Below, in pieces: positions 27,709-37,493 of a stretch of 64,000 bases of DNA (position 1 is the stretch's first letter; every line of letters starts with the position of its first letter). Under the pieces are notes generated by a model that worked only from the letters and a program-made list of their open reading frames with translations, had not been told where the DNA came from and made no database searches. The DNA is from Caldimonas mangrovi (GTDB lineage Bacteria > Pseudomonadota > Gammaproteobacteria > Burkholderiales > Burkholderiaceae_C): positions 29,365 to 93,364 of the forward strand of contig NZ_JAMKFE010000020.1 in the NCBI RefSeq assembly GCF_023721835.1, given 5' to 3'. The position numbers and the translations under genes are program-made.

Positions 27709-28485
27709 ATGTACCGCAGTTTCACCGCCCCGTTTACCGCCAGCGGCCGCAGCGCGCTGGTGCCGCCGCCGCCATGGCACTATGCCGGTTGGCTGATCAA
27801 TGTCGCGTTCACCTGCGACCCCGCCCAGGGCGCCCAGTTGCTGCCGCCGGCGCGCGGCCGCCTCACCGGGCGCGGCTGCGTGCACTTCGCCGACTGGCAG
27901 GCCTGCAGCGACGGCGGCATCGAACTGCTCGATCCGGTCTATGCGCAATACCGCGAGACCATCGTCGTGCTCGAGTCCGAGACACCGTCCGGCGAGCGTC
28001 TCAATTTTTGCCCCTTCATCTATGTCGACCAGGATGTCTCCCTGCTGCGCGGCCTGTTGCAGGGCTGGCCGAAGAAGATGGGCCGCACCTGGCTCACCCG
28101 CAGCCTGCCGCTCGACCACGCCGCCGCCGCGCCGCTGACGGCCGGCACAGCCCTCGGCGCCAGCCTGTGCGTCAAGGACCGCCGGTTGCTCGAGGCCCGG
28201 CTGGTGCTGACAGGCGAACCCGGGCCGGCGCTCGGTTTTTTTGCCGCGCCCACGCTCGGTGCCGTCGGCTGGCCGGACCTGCGCGATGCCCAGGCGCTGC
28301 CCGAGCCGCACTTCGTGCGCTCGCGCATCGACCGGCGCGTCGAGGCCGGCTGGCATGCCGCCACGGCGCAGCTGACGCTGACCGATCACCCCGTCGAGGA
28401 ACTCGGCCTGCTCGGCCCCTTGCAGACGGGGGACGCCAGCGTGGGGTGGGCGGCGCTCACGGTCGTGGGCGCGGCCGACGCATGA
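27709..28485 (+). CDS. Acetoacetate decarboxylase-family protein
   Basis: 258 residues. The motif GWPKKMG contains tandem lysines (Lys122-Lys123), matching the Schiff-base lysine and its pKa-lowering neighbour in acetoacetate decarboxylase (PF06314). Other family features are the NFCPFIYVDQDVSLLRGLLQ stretch and the SRIDRRVEAGWH region. Either a true beta-ketoacid decarboxylase or one of the pyruvate aldolase/dehydratase relatives. First of three genes joined by ATGA overlaps (with a DUF2000 protein and an AraC regulator), which suggests a small inducible detoxification or catabolic operon. Confidence 0.8.
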   Translation: MYRSFTAPFTASGRSALVPPPPWHYAGWLINVAFTCDPAQGAQLLPPARGRLTGRGCVHFADWQACSDGGIELLDPVYAQYRETIVVLESETPSGERLNFCPFIYVDQDVSLLRGLLQGWPKKMGRTWLTRSLPLDHAAAAPLTAGTALGASLCVKDRRLLEARLVLTGEPGPALGFFAAPTLGAVGWPDLRDAQALPEPHFVRSRIDRRVEAGWHAATAQLTLTDHPVEELGLLGPLQTGDASVGWAALTVVGAADA

Positions 28486-28892
28486 CGCGCGTTGCCATCG
28501 TCGTGGACGGCACGCTGCCTGCAGGGCAGGGCGCCAATGTGGCGGCCTGTCTGGCGGTCGGCCTGGGCGCCGGTGTCCCCGCACTGGCCGGGCAGCCGCT
28601 GTGCGACGCGACGGGGTTCGGCAGCTTGTCCAGCTCCCCGTTGCCCATCGCCGTGCTGTGTGGTGACGCGGCCAGCTTCGAGCGGCTGATGCTGCGGCTC
28701 GCGCAGCCGCGGCCGGCGGACGCGCACTGCGTGCTCTTTCCGCGCTACGCGCAGGCGATACACACGGCCGAGGAATACCGCCAGCGGCACGCCGGCAGTG
28801 CCCACGCCCGTGAGCCGATGCTGGGACTCGCGCTCGCGGGACCGTCGGCATGGGTCCGGCGCCTGACGGGCGCGTTACCCTTGCTCCGATGA
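28482..28892 (+). CDS. DUF2000 family protein
   Basis: 136 residues from an ATG overlapping the decarboxylase stop. N-terminus MTRVAIVVDGTLPAGQGANV and the internal LPIAVLCGDAASFERLM fit DUF2000 (PF09391), a small alpha/beta fold related to peptidyl-tRNA hydrolase 2. No catalytic role is known to me. The stop overlaps the AraC start (ATGA). Confidence 0.75.
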   Translation: MTRVAIVVDGTLPAGQGANVAACLAVGLGAGVPALAGQPLCDATGFGSLSSSPLPIAVLCGDAASFERLMLRLAQPRPADAHCVLFPRYAQAIHTAEEYRQRHAGSAHAREPMLGLALAGPSAWVRRLTGALPLLR

Positions 28893-29674
28893 CAACCGTC
28901 CCGTCCCGCCTGAAACCCTTGCCGATGCCTGGTTGCGGGCGTGCCGAAGCCCTGATCGCGACCGAGCCCGATGCACGGTTCGCGCTGCATGCACATGCCG
29001 AATGGAGTGTCGGCGCGATCCTCGCCGGCGTCTGCCAATTCGCGTGCGAGGGCCGACCCCATGGGGCCGCTGCGGGCGACCTGGTCGTGATGGCGCCGCA
29101 GGCCCTGCATACGGCGGGCGCAAGCGCCGGGCGCTTCGAGATGGTGATGCTCTACGTGCCGCCGACATGGGTGGCATCGACGACAGGCTGGCCGGCCGAT
29201 CCATTGCCGGCGCGGCAGGGGGCGGTGTGGCGTGACGCCGGTCTGGCGGACGCACTGGGGGCGGCCGTGGCCGGTGATGCGAGCCGCTTGCCGGCGTTGC
29301 TGCGGCGCATCCTGGCGGGCGCCGCCGAGCGAGCACCAGCGACCGCGCAGCGTCCGCGCGATCCGCGCGTGAACGCCTTGTGCACGCTGCTGCAGGATGA
29401 CGATGCGGCTGCACCCGACCTGCCCGCGCTGGCACGCCGGCTGGGGATGTCGCGCGAGCATGCACATCGCCTGTTTCGTGCCGCGGTCGGGTTGACGCCG
29501 GCGCACTACGCGCGCCTGGCCCGCATCACGCGAGCCAAGGCCATGTTGAGAGACGGCGAGACGGCCGCCGAGGTGGCCGCCGCCTGCGGTTTCGCCGACC
29601 AGGCGCACTTCGCGCGGTGGTTCCGGCGCTGCTTCGGCGTCACGCCTTCGCGTTACGGACGAGAGGGGGTGTAG
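28889..29674 (+). CDS. AraC family transcriptional regulator
   Basis: 261 residues. N-terminal cupin-like sensing domain (HAHAEWSVGAILAGVCQF, with metal/ligand-type His residues, then PHGAAAGDLVVMAPQALHT) and a C-terminal double helix-turn-helix (about 165-258) with LARRLGMSREHAHRLFRAAV and the classic AAACGFADQAHFARWFRRCFG followed by TPSRY. Third gene of the operon, translationally coupled, so likely controls its own operon in response to the substrate. Converges with the following gene at 15 bases. Confidence 0.92.
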   Translation: MTTVPSRLKPLPMPGCGRAEALIATEPDARFALHAHAEWSVGAILAGVCQFACEGRPHGAAAGDLVVMAPQALHTAGASAGRFEMVMLYVPPTWVASTTGWPADPLPARQGAVWRDAGLADALGAAVAGDASRLPALLRRILAGAAERAPATAQRPRDPRVNALCTLLQDDDAAAPDLPALARRLGMSREHAHRLFRAAVGLTPAHYARLARITRAKAMLRDGETAAEVAAACGFADQAHFARWFRRCFGVTPSRYGREGV

Positions 29675-29689
29675 CCCGCGGCCGAGACA

Positions 29690-30355
29690 TCAGCTGCGGC
29701 GCAGCAGCCGCCCGTGCTGTATGAAGCGGTTCGGTTGGCCCAGCACCAGCTTGGACAATTCGTCGAGCAGCACCTGGGACACTTCAAAGGCCGGCACCTC
29801 CAGCAGCAGGCTCTCGAAACCCTCGAAGTTGAAGACGTGGAACTGCACGACGCCGTGCTCGTGCACCGGCTGCAGCTTGACGCCCGCCATGAAATCCGCG
29901 GTGAACTCGAAGCGGGTGTGCAGGTAGCGCCCGGTCTCGGCGTCGCGCACGCTTTCGCTGTGGAAGTCGACGCCCGAGGTGCGCAGTCGGCCGGCCAGCT
30001 TGTCGATCTCGGTCGGAAAGTCCCGCGTCAACACGATCTGCCGGCCCGAACGCAGCAGGCACAGCAGTTGGACGTATTCATGGCATGGCTGGCCGTGCAG
30101 CGACTGGCGCCTCGCATCGACGCGAAAATCGGCCATGTTCAACTGCTCGAAGACGTTGCGGCCGTCGAGCACGTAGCGCACCGGCGAGGTCGGCTGCAGC
30201 ACGTTGAGCTGCTTGGCGAGCTCGAGCCAGTACTGGAAGGCACTCTTGCAGGCCGCCTCGGCCAGTGCGGTGTTGCGCGCTCGCGCCGCAGTGTCGGTCT
30301 GCTGCTCGGATTGGCGTGCCTGCGCCTGGCGCTTGAGATCGTCGAGAAGTCCCAC
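29690..30355 (-). CDS. Conserved hypothetical protein
   Basis: 221 residues, soluble, no signal peptide. N-terminus MGLLDDLKRQAQARQSEQQ is a charged helix; the middle has RYVLDGRNVFEQLNMADFRV and the C-terminal half is beta-rich. I do not recognise a named family. Possible -10 TATCCT on the minus strand (30393-30388), 33 bases before the ATG. Divergent from the CYTH-CHAD gene. Confidence 0.75.
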   Translation of the reverse strand: MGLLDDLKRQAQARQSEQQTDTAARARNTALAEAACKSAFQYWLELAKQLNVLQPTSPVRYVLDGRNVFEQLNMADFRVDARRQSLHGQPCHEYVQLLCLLRSGRQIVLTRDFPTEIDKLAGRLRTSGVDFHSESVRDAETGRYLHTRFEFTADFMAGVKLQPVHEHGVVQFHVFNFEGFESLLLEVPAFEVSQVLLDELSKLVLGQPNRFIQHGRLLRRS

Positions 30356-30409
30356 GGGTCGGCATCTGGATACGGAAGGCGGGCGTCAGGATAGCGCAGG
30401 AGCGGGCCG

Positions 30410-30415
30410 GATAAT
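30410..30415 (+). promoter_or_regulatory. Possible -10 box for the CYTH-CHAD gene
   Basis: GATAAT 75 bases before the ATG in a GC-rich divergent intergenic region. A tentative call without a clear -35. Confidence 0.3.
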
Positions 30416-30490
30416 CCGGGCGCGCCCCCCCTGTTTCCAGGGCCGAACGACATTTTCCGGCGCACGACGCCAGGGCCTTCTGATACCGAG

Positions 30491-31942
30491 ATGCAGGAAT
30501 TCGAAATCAAGCTGCAGGTGCCGCCGGCAACACGTGCCGCGATCGATGCTGCGCTGGCCCGCGGGGGCACCGCCCGGCGGGAGAGGCTGAGGGCGGTGTA
30601 CTTCGACACGCCGGGCGGCGATCTGGCCCGAGCGGGCATGGCCTTGCGGGTGCGCCAGGAAGGACGGCGCCGCGTGCAGACCCTGAAGGCGGCCGGCACC
30701 GACGTGCTGACCCGCTTCGAGCACAACGTCGCGTTGCGACCGGGCGAGACGATAGACCCCCGGCGCCATGCCGGCACGTCCGGCGGGCAACGCCTGCTGC
30801 AACTGCTGACCGATGCAGCGCAGCCGCTGCAGGAACGCTACCGCACCGACATCGTGCGGCGCACGCGTCTGCTGCGTGCCGGCCGGCAGCAGCTGGAACT
30901 GGCGCTGGACGTCGGCCAGATCATCGCGCACGAGCGGCGGTGGCCGGTGTGCGAACTGGAGATCGAGCTGGTCGACGGTTCGCCGCAAGCGGTGCTCGAC
31001 GTGGCGCGACGCTGGGCCTTGCGGCATGGCTTGTGGATCGACATCCGCTCGAAGGCCGAGCGCGGCGCCCGGCTGGCGAACGGCGAGGTGACAGGCGATC
31101 CGGTCAAGGCGCCGGCCGTGCGGTTGCCGGGCGGCGCCACCGTGCCGCAGGCGTGGCAGTCCGTCGCGCGGGCTTCGCTGCAGCACCTGCTGGCCAACGC
31201 CAGCGAACTGGCCGGCGGGCAGGCCGCTGGAGCGGACGGCGCAGAACACCTGCATCAGCTGCGCGTCGGCCTGCGCCGGCTGCGCGCTGCCGTGCGCTTC
31301 TTCCGTGGCTGGGACGGTGCGCCGGAGCTGGCGCCGCTCGGCGCCGCGGCTGCCGACCTGTTCGCGCGTTTCGGCGCCGCGCGCGACTGCGACGTGATCG
31401 CCGCGCTGTTGCGGCCGGTATGGGCCGAGGCCGGGCTGCCGGCGGCTTCGATCGAGCAGACTCACGGGGCGCCGCCGGCCGACGTGCTGCGCGGCGCAAA
31501 GGCCCAGGCGCTCTGGCTGGATCTGCTCGGCTGGGCCTGCCGGACGCCGGGCGACGGCGCACCGTTCGCGCCGCCGGCGGCGCGGCGGCTGAAGCGCTGG
31601 CACCGGGGAATCGTCGCGGCGATCGACGGCTTCGATGCGATGGACGACGCGCAGCGCCACGTACTGCGCAAGCGCATCAAGCGGCTGCGCTATGCGGTCG
31701 ACATCGCGGGGAGCGTGTTCCCTCGCAAGGCGGTGCGGCGCTACCAGGAGGCGCTGGCGCACGCGCAGGAGGCCTTCGGCGAGTTCAATGACGTCTGCAT
31801 GGCGCGTGAACTGCTGCGAGGACGTGGCGACGCGTCCAGCCTCTACGCCCTGGGCTGGCTGGCCGCGCGGCGCGAGGCCTTGTTGCTGAGCTGTCGTGGC
31901 GCACTGGCGGCGTTGCGGCGCACTCCCGCGTTCTGGAAGTAG
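30491..31942 (+). CDS. CYTH and CHAD domain-containing protein (inorganic triphosphatase-like)
   Basis: 483 residues. N-terminal CYTH domain (1-205) with the signature ExExK as EFEIK (residues 3-7) and the charged tunnel strands FDTPGGDL, RVRQEGRRRVQTLK, RFEHN, CELEIELVDG. C-terminal CHAD domain (about 220-480), a helical bundle rich in conserved His/Arg such as LHQLRVGLRRLRAAVRFF and LRKRIKRLRYAVDI, which binds polyphosphate. CYTH-CHAD fusions such as E. coli YgiF hydrolyse inorganic triphosphate; this one fits that architecture. Monocistronic. Confidence 0.92.
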   Translation: MQEFEIKLQVPPATRAAIDAALARGGTARRERLRAVYFDTPGGDLARAGMALRVRQEGRRRVQTLKAAGTDVLTRFEHNVALRPGETIDPRRHAGTSGGQRLLQLLTDAAQPLQERYRTDIVRRTRLLRAGRQQLELALDVGQIIAHERRWPVCELEIELVDGSPQAVLDVARRWALRHGLWIDIRSKAERGARLANGEVTGDPVKAPAVRLPGGATVPQAWQSVARASLQHLLANASELAGGQAAGADGAEHLHQLRVGLRRLRAAVRFFRGWDGAPELAPLGAAAADLFARFGAARDCDVIAALLRPVWAEAGLPAASIEQTHGAPPADVLRGAKAQALWLDLLGWACRTPGDGAPFAPPAARRLKRWHRGIVAAIDGFDAMDDAQRHVLRKRIKRLRYAVDIAGSVFPRKAVRRYQEALAHAQEAFGEFNDVCMARELLRGRGDASSLYALGWLAARREALLLSCRGALAALRRTPAFWK

Positions 31943-31952
31943 TGCCCCCGGC

Positions 31953-33674
31953 CTACACCGGCGGCGCAGCGGCCGCATCGGGAGGGTGCGCCCGCGCCAG
32001 CGCCTGGCCGAGATGGTCGACGATGTGGCGCTCGCCGATGCGTGCCGCGAAGCCGGAACGCTGCATCAGGCTTTTCGGCTGGTCGTTCAGTTCGCACAGC
32101 ATCAGCTGCACGCCCTTGCGTTCCAGGTCGCGGTGCAACTGTTCCAGCGCGTCGAGCCCGGTGGTGTCGATCGAGATCAGACGGTGCATCTCGAGGATCA
32201 GCACGCGCGTGCCGGGCCGCAAATGCTCGGAGACTTCCTCGACCTTGGCGACCGCGCCGAAGAACAGCGAGCCGTACAGGCTGAGGCCCTGCACGTCGCG
32301 GCCGGCGGCGGGCAGGTGCAGCGGCGCGATGCGGAACAGCACGCTCATGCGGTAGATGAAGAACACGCAGGCCATCACCAGGCCGACCTCGACCGCAACG
32401 GTGAGGTCGAACACGACCGTGAGCACGAAGGTGCCGACCAGCGTGATGCGGTAGGGCAGCGTGAACTGCCGCAGGCGCGCGAATTCGCGCCATTCCCCCA
32501 TGTTCCAGGCAACGAACAGCAAGATGCCGGCCAGCGCCGCCAGCGGCACATGTGAGGCGAGCGGTGCGGCGACCAGCACCACCAGCAGCAAAGTCAGCGA
32601 ATGCACGATGCCGGCCACCGGCGTCGCGGCGCCCGATCGCACATTGGTCACGGTGCGGGCGATCGTGCCGGTGGCCGGAATGCCGCCGAAGAAAGGCGTG
32701 ACGATGTTGGCCACGCCCTGTGCCATCAGTTCCTGGTTCGGGTCGTGGCGCGGCAGCTCGGTCAGGTTGTCCGCCACCCGCGCGCACAGCAGCGATTCGA
32801 TGGCACCGAGCAGCGCGATCGTGATCGTCGGGATGAACAGCTGCTTCGCGCCCTCCCAGCTGAAGTCCGGGAACGCGAAGCTCGGCAGGCCCTGCGGAAT
32901 GCCGCCGAAGCGCGAGCCGATGGTTTCGACCGGCAGCGACAGCCAGGCCGTTGCGGCGGTCGCCAGGCCGAGCGCGATGATGGTGCCGGGCAGGCGTGCG
33001 AGCCGGCGCAGCCACAGCTGACTGCGAGCAGAAAGCGCGATGGCCGACGGCAACGCATACAGCTTGGGCCAGGCCACCACGATGGCCAGGCAAGCCAGGC
33101 CGATCCCGACCGCGATGGGATTGACGCTGCCCAGGTGCCGCCCCAGCACCTGGATCTGTGTGAAGAAATCGGCCGGCAGCTTGTCGATATCCAGGCCGAG
33201 CAGGTCTTTGACCTGCGACAGTGCGATCAATACGGCGATGCCGTTGGTGAAGCCGATCACGATCGTCACCGGGATGTAGCGCACCAGCACGCCGAGCTTG
33301 AACAGCCCCATCAGGAACAGCAGGCCGCCCGCGAGCACGGTGGCGATCAGCAGGTTGCCCAGACCGTAGCGCTGCACGATGCCGTAGACGATCACGATGA
33401 AGGCGCCGGCGGGCCCGCCGATCTGCACGCTGGAGCCGCCGAGCGCCGAGATCAGGAAGCCGGCGATGATGGCGGTGAACACGCCCTGTTCGGGCTTCAC
33501 GCCCGAGGCGATCGCGAAGGCCATCGCCAGCGGCAGTGCGACGATGCCGACCGTCAGGCCGGCGGAAACGTCCGAGGCCAGGCGCTGGCTGTCGTAGCCG
33601 CGCAGGGCGCTGAACAGGCGCGGGCGGAACTCGGCCATTTCGAGGCCCAGCGGTCCCGGCAGTTTGATGCTCAT
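31953..33674 (-). CDS. SulP family inorganic anion transporter with STAS domain
   Basis: 573 residues. I chose the ATG with GAGGA six bases upstream (MSIKLPGPLG); an ATG ten codons earlier is possible. About 12-14 membrane helices with the SulP signature SAGLTVGIVALPLAMAFAIA and the GGPAGAFIVIV segment, then a cytoplasmic C-terminal STAS domain (about 440-560) with ILEMHRLISIDTTGLDALEQ. SulP carriers move sulfate, bicarbonate or dicarboxylates, usually with Na+ or H+; the substrate cannot be told from sequence. No carbonic anhydrase or sulfur gene adjoins it. Confidence 0.93.
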   Translation of the reverse strand: MSIKLPGPLGLEMAEFRPRLFSALRGYDSQRLASDVSAGLTVGIVALPLAMAFAIASGVKPEQGVFTAIIAGFLISALGGSSVQIGGPAGAFIVIVYGIVQRYGLGNLLIATVLAGGLLFLMGLFKLGVLVRYIPVTIVIGFTNGIAVLIALSQVKDLLGLDIDKLPADFFTQIQVLGRHLGSVNPIAVGIGLACLAIVVAWPKLYALPSAIALSARSQLWLRRLARLPGTIIALGLATAATAWLSLPVETIGSRFGGIPQGLPSFAFPDFSWEGAKQLFIPTITIALLGAIESLLCARVADNLTELPRHDPNQELMAQGVANIVTPFFGGIPATGTIARTVTNVRSGAATPVAGIVHSLTLLLVVLVAAPLASHVPLAALAGILLFVAWNMGEWREFARLRQFTLPYRITLVGTFVLTVVFDLTVAVEVGLVMACVFFIYRMSVLFRIAPLHLPAAGRDVQGLSLYGSLFFGAVAKVEEVSEHLRPGTRVLILEMHRLISIDTTGLDALEQLHRDLERKGVQLMLCELNDQPKSLMQRSGFAARIGERHIVDHLGQALARAHPPDAAAAPPV

Positions 33675-33833
33675 GCGGTCCTCGTGGGGAAGCGCGGCCA
33701 TCATGGAGGGCCGGCGCTGTTCGGGTCAAGGCAGGGCGGGCCGCTGTCTGTCCTGCGTCACATCTTGACTGCGGGCATGGCGTGCGCGTCCGGCTCGCGG
33801 TAGGCTAGCGCGATTTCCTTCCTGCAAGCTTTC

Positions 33834-35129
33834 ATGCAAGCCCCTCGCGACCTGCTGTTGCACCTGCTCGACGTTGCCGTGCGCCGTGCCTCGCCTGCCC
33901 ACAATCTGGCAGCCTGCCTGCCGCCGCCGCCCAAGGGCCGCACGCTGGTGCTCGGTGCCGGCAAGGCCGCCGCCGCGATGGCCGCTGCCGTCGACGCGGC
34001 GTGGCCGAAGGATGCGCCACTGTCCGGGCTGGCCGTCACGCGCTACGGGCACGTGCCCGCGTCGGCGCGCCACGGCCGCATCGAGATCGTCGAAGCGGCG
34101 CACCCGGTGCCCGACGAAGCCGGCCGGCAGGCGGCCGGGCGCATCGCAGCGCTCGCGCAAGGGCTGACGGCCGACGATCTGGTGCTGTGCCTGATCTCCG
34201 GCGGTGGCTCCGCGCTGCTGTCGCTGCCGGCCGAGGGCATCAGCCTGGCCGACAAGCAGCGCATCAACCGGGCGCTGCTGCACAGCGGCGCGGCCATCGG
34301 CGAGATGAACTGCGTGCGCAAGCACCTCTCGGCGGTCAAGGGCGGGCGGCTCGCGGCACGTTGTGCGCCGGCCCGCGTCGTCACGCTGCTGATCTCCGAC
34401 GTGCCGGGCGACGACCCCGCGGTCATCGCCAGCGGCCCGACGGTGCCCGACCCGAGCACCTGCGAGGACGCGCTGCGCATCCTCGACCGCTACGGCATCG
34501 ACGTGCCGCCGGGCGTGCGCGAGGCCTTGCACGACGGGCGTCTGGAAACGCCGAAGCCGGGGGACCCGCGCTTCCACGGGCACGAGGTGCACCTCGTCGC
34601 GACACCGCAGCAGGCGCTGGAGGCAGCTGCCGAGGCTGCCCGTGCGGCGGGCTTCGAGGCGCACATCCTCGGCGACGAGATCGAAGGCGAGTCGCGCACC
34701 GTCGGCCAGGTGCACGCGGCGCTCGCGCGCCAGGTGGCGCGGCGCGGCCAGCCGTTCGCGGCGCCGTGCGTGATCCTTTCCGGCGGCGAGACCACCGTCA
34801 CGGTGCGAGGCGAGGCCGGGCGCGGCGGGCGCGCGAGCGAGTTCCTGCTGGGGACGGTGCTGGCGCTGCAGGGCGAGCCGGGCGTGCATGTGCTGGCCGC
34901 CGACACCGACGGCATCGACGGTTCCGAAGACAACGCCGGCGCCATCGCCACGCCGGACACGCTGCGGCGCGCCGCCGAGCGCGGGCTGAACGCGCAGGAC
35001 TTTCTCGACCGTCACGACGCCTATCGCTTCTTCGAGGCGTTGGACGACCTGGTGATGACCGGCCCCACGTTCACCAACGTCAACGACTTTCGCGCGATGC
35101 TCGTGCTCGGGCATGACACGCGCGATTGA
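33834..35129 (+). CDS. gckA: Glycerate 2-kinase (GckA/TtuD, MOFRL family)
   Basis: 431 residues. N-terminal DUF4147 domain with VLGAGKAAAAMAAAVD, LISGGGSALLSLPAEGI (nucleotide-binding glycine stretch) and NCVRKHLSAVKGGRLA; C-terminal MOFRL domain with ILSGGETTVTV, FLLGTVLAL and ADTDGIDGSEDNAGA. Phosphorylates D-glycerate to 2-phosphoglycerate in the glyoxylate/tartronate route; the same family has been misnamed hydroxypyruvate reductase. No other glyoxylate gene is adjacent. Divergent from SulP. Confidence 0.92.
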   Translation: MQAPRDLLLHLLDVAVRRASPAHNLAACLPPPPKGRTLVLGAGKAAAAMAAAVDAAWPKDAPLSGLAVTRYGHVPASARHGRIEIVEAAHPVPDEAGRQAAGRIAALAQGLTADDLVLCLISGGGSALLSLPAEGISLADKQRINRALLHSGAAIGEMNCVRKHLSAVKGGRLAARCAPARVVTLLISDVPGDDPAVIASGPTVPDPSTCEDALRILDRYGIDVPPGVREALHDGRLETPKPGDPRFHGHEVHLVATPQQALEAAAEAARAAGFEAHILGDEIEGESRTVGQVHAALARQVARRGQPFAAPCVILSGGETTVTVRGEAGRGGRASEFLLGTVLALQGEPGVHVLAADTDGIDGSEDNAGAIATPDTLRRAAERGLNAQDFLDRHDAYRFFEALDDLVMTGPTFTNVNDFRAMLVLGHDTRD

Positions 35130-35160
35130 CACCTCTTTACCCCGGGATCGAAGGCTCGCG

Positions 35161-35190
35161 CCGACACCGGCGCACAGTGCGAGGCACAAT
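35161..35190 (+). promoter_or_regulatory. Possible promoter of the PAS hybrid kinase
   Basis: CCGACA (35161-35166), 18-base spacer, CACAAT (35185-35190), 57 bases before the ATG. Both hexamers differ from consensus by two or more positions. Confidence 0.3.
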
Positions 35191-35246
35191 GCCGGGGTCA
35201 TGCATTTCGTGTATCGGGTGATCGACCTGTCTATGAGCGCACACGC

Positions 35247-37493
35247 ATGAGTTGGGGGCCCTCGCTGCTGAGGCTGCTGAAAGGCGGCCTGGGGTTGAGC
35301 GACCCCTCCGAACTCGAGCAATGGTGCACTGCACTGGCGCACGCCGAACCGGCGCAGCGCGCGCGTGATTTTGCACGCCTGAAACGCTGGCTCGACCAGA
35401 TCGACGCCTCCTACGTGCAGCTGGAGGCGCGCGCCGAGCAAGCCATGGAGGCGCTGCAGGCCGAGCGAGTGCGCCACGAGCGGCTCGAACTGGCGATGCA
35501 CAGCGTGCAGGATGCGTTGTGGGACTGGGACCTCGCGAACGAGCGCGCCTACTTCAGCCTGCGCCTGAGCGAAATCCTCGGCTACGAGCCCGGCGAGATC
35601 GAGCTCGATCTCGCCGGCTGGCGCGAGCACATGCACCCGGACGATCGCAGCGACGCACGCGAGCGCCTGCAGGCCCATCTGCGCGGCGAAGTGCCGCACT
35701 ACGAAGCCGAGTTCCGCGTGCGTGCCAAGGGCGGTCAGTGGCGCTGGGTGCGCTCGCGTGGGCGCGTCGTGAAGCGCGATGCCGACCAGCGCGCGCTGCG
35801 CATGGTCGGCACGCACAGCGACGTCACCGACCGTCGGGTGGCCGAAGAGGAGTCGCTGCACCAGCTGCGTTTCATCGAGGAGCTGGTCGAGATCATTCCC
35901 AACCCGGTCTACTTCAAGGACCGCCTCGGCCGTTACATCGGCTGCAACCGCGCCTGCGAAACGCTGTTCGGCCTGCGTCGCGAAGACTGGCTCGGCCGCA
36001 CGGCAGCCGACCTGCGCCCCGACAACGCCGGTCGCGAAGAAGAAGCGCACGACGAGCTGTTGTATCGCAGCGGCGGCATCCAGACCTACGAGACGCGCCT
36101 GACGCTGCCCACCGGCGAGCTGCGCGACGTCATCTTCAGCAAGACGCTGTTCACCGGCACCAACGGGGCGATCGGTGGCGTGCTCGGCGTGATCACCGAC
36201 ATCACCCAGCAAAAGCGCGTCGAGACCGAACTGCGCGACGCGAAGACCGCGGCCGAAGCCGCCAGCCGCGCGAAGAGCGAGTTCCTCGCCAACATGAGCC
36301 ACGAGATCCGCACGCCGATGAACGGCATCATGGGTCTTGTCGACCTGACGCTGGAAACGCCGCTGACCGACACCCAGCGCCGCTACCTGACGCTGGTGCG
36401 CTCGTCGTCGACCTCGCTGCTGAACATCATCAACGACATCCTCGATCTGTCGCGCATCGAAGCCGGCCGCATGAGCGTCGAGCACCTTGCCTTCGATGTG
36501 CGCACGCTGCTGCAGGAAGCGGTGGCGCCGCTCGAGCCGCGAGCACGCGAGAAAAGCCTGCAGTTGATCTGCCTGGTGGCCCCCGACGTGCCGTCGCAAC
36601 TGGTGGCCGACCCGCTGCGGCTGCGGCAGATCCTGGTGAACCTGGTGGGCAACGCGATCAAGTTCACGCGCCAGGGCCGCGTCGACGTCTCGGCCTGGCC
36701 CGAGGGCCAGGGCGGCGCGGCGGTGCTGCACCTGCTGGTGGCAGACACCGGCGTCGGCATCGCGCCCGACAAGCTCGAGCGCATCTTCGAGTCCTTCACC
36801 CAGGCCGACAGCTCGACCACCCGTGAATTCGGCGGCACCGGGCTCGGGCTCACGATCTCGCGCCGGCTGGCCGAGGCGATGGGCGGGCGCCTGTGGGCCG
36901 AAAGCGAGGTCGGCAAGGGCAGCCGCTTCCACCTGACGCTGCCGCTGCTGCGGGTGCAGGCCGAGGACCCGGACGCACACTTCGGCCGCGACTGGGCCGC
37001 CATCGCGGCACAGAACCTGAACCTGTCACGTGACAAGGCGCGCACGCGTTTCGAGTCGACCGCCTACCGCGGGCTGGACGAGCTGGAGACCGACGGCGAA
37101 CCCGACAGCGGCAGCGGGCTGCACGTGCTGCTGATCGACGACCATGCGGTCAACCGCTTCATCGCGACCAACCTGATCCGCCGCATGGGCCACCACGTGA
37201 CGTGCGCGCTCAGCGCCGGCGAGGCGCTGGCACTGTGCGAGGCCGAGGACTTCGACCTGATCTTCATGGACATCCAGATCCCCGGCATGAGCGGGATCGA
37301 ACTGACGCACCGCATCCGCGCGATGGAGGCCGCGCGCGGCTGGCGCTGTCCCATCGTGGCGCTCACCGCTCATGCGATGCCGCTGGACCGCGTGCGCTGC
37401 CTGGAAGCGGGCATGGACGACTACCTGACCAAACCGGTCGAGCAAGACCGGCTGCAAGGCGTGCTGCAGCTGGTCAGTCGCGTGCGCCGCTGA
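35247..37493 (+). CDS. PAS domain hybrid histidine kinase
   Basis: 748 residues, no membrane segment, so a cytoplasmic sensor. Order: N-terminal coiled coil (45-80); PAS-PAC 1 (about 85-205, [37 protein letters not shown]); PAS-PAC 2 (about 210-325, [18 protein letters not shown]); kinase with His352 ([12 protein letters not shown]); ATPase ([32 protein letters not shown]); receiver with Asp675 ([11 protein letters not shown]). No HPt domain, so phosphate must pass to an external HPt or the receiver is inhibitory. Its last 20 bases overlap the 3' end of the hemerythrin gene on the other strand. Confidence 0.93.
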   Translation: MSWGPSLLRLLKGGLGLSDPSELEQWCTALAHAEPAQRARDFARLKRWLDQIDASYVQLEARAEQAMEALQAERVRHERLELAMHSVQDALWDWDLANERAYFSLRLSEILGYEPGEIELDLAGWREHMHPDDRSDARERLQAHLRGEVPHYEAEFRVRAKGGQWRWVRSRGRVVKRDADQRALRMVGTHSDVTDRRVAEEESLHQLRFIEELVEIIPNPVYFKDRLGRYIGCNRACETLFGLRREDWLGRTAADLRPDNAGREEEAHDELLYRSGGIQTYETRLTLPTGELRDVIFSKTLFTGTNGAIGGVLGVITDITQQKRVETELRDAKTAAEAASRAKSEFLANMSHEIRTPMNGIMGLVDLTLETPLTDTQRRYLTLVRSSSTSLLNIINDILDLSRIEAGRMSVEHLAFDVRTLLQEAVAPLEPRAREKSLQLICLVAPDVPSQLVADPLRLRQILVNLVGNAIKFTRQGRVDVSAWPEGQGGAAVLHLLVADTGVGIAPDKLERIFESFTQADSSTTREFGGTGLGLTISRRLAEAMGGRLWAESEVGKGSRFHLTLPLLRVQAEDPDAHFGRDWAAIAAQNLNLSRDKARTRFESTAYRGLDELETDGEPDSGSGLHVLLIDDHAVNRFIATNLIRRMGHHVTCALSAGEALALCEAEDFDLIFMDIQIPGMSGIELTHRIRAMEAARGWRCPIVALTAHAMPLDRVRCLEAGMDDYLTKPVEQDRLQGVLQLVSRVRR

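Noticed and set aside
33726..36980. 1084-residue frame opposite the glycerate kinase and PAS kinase
   Set aside because: Spans two well-supported genes and the gap between them; composition is that of a complementary strand, no motif.
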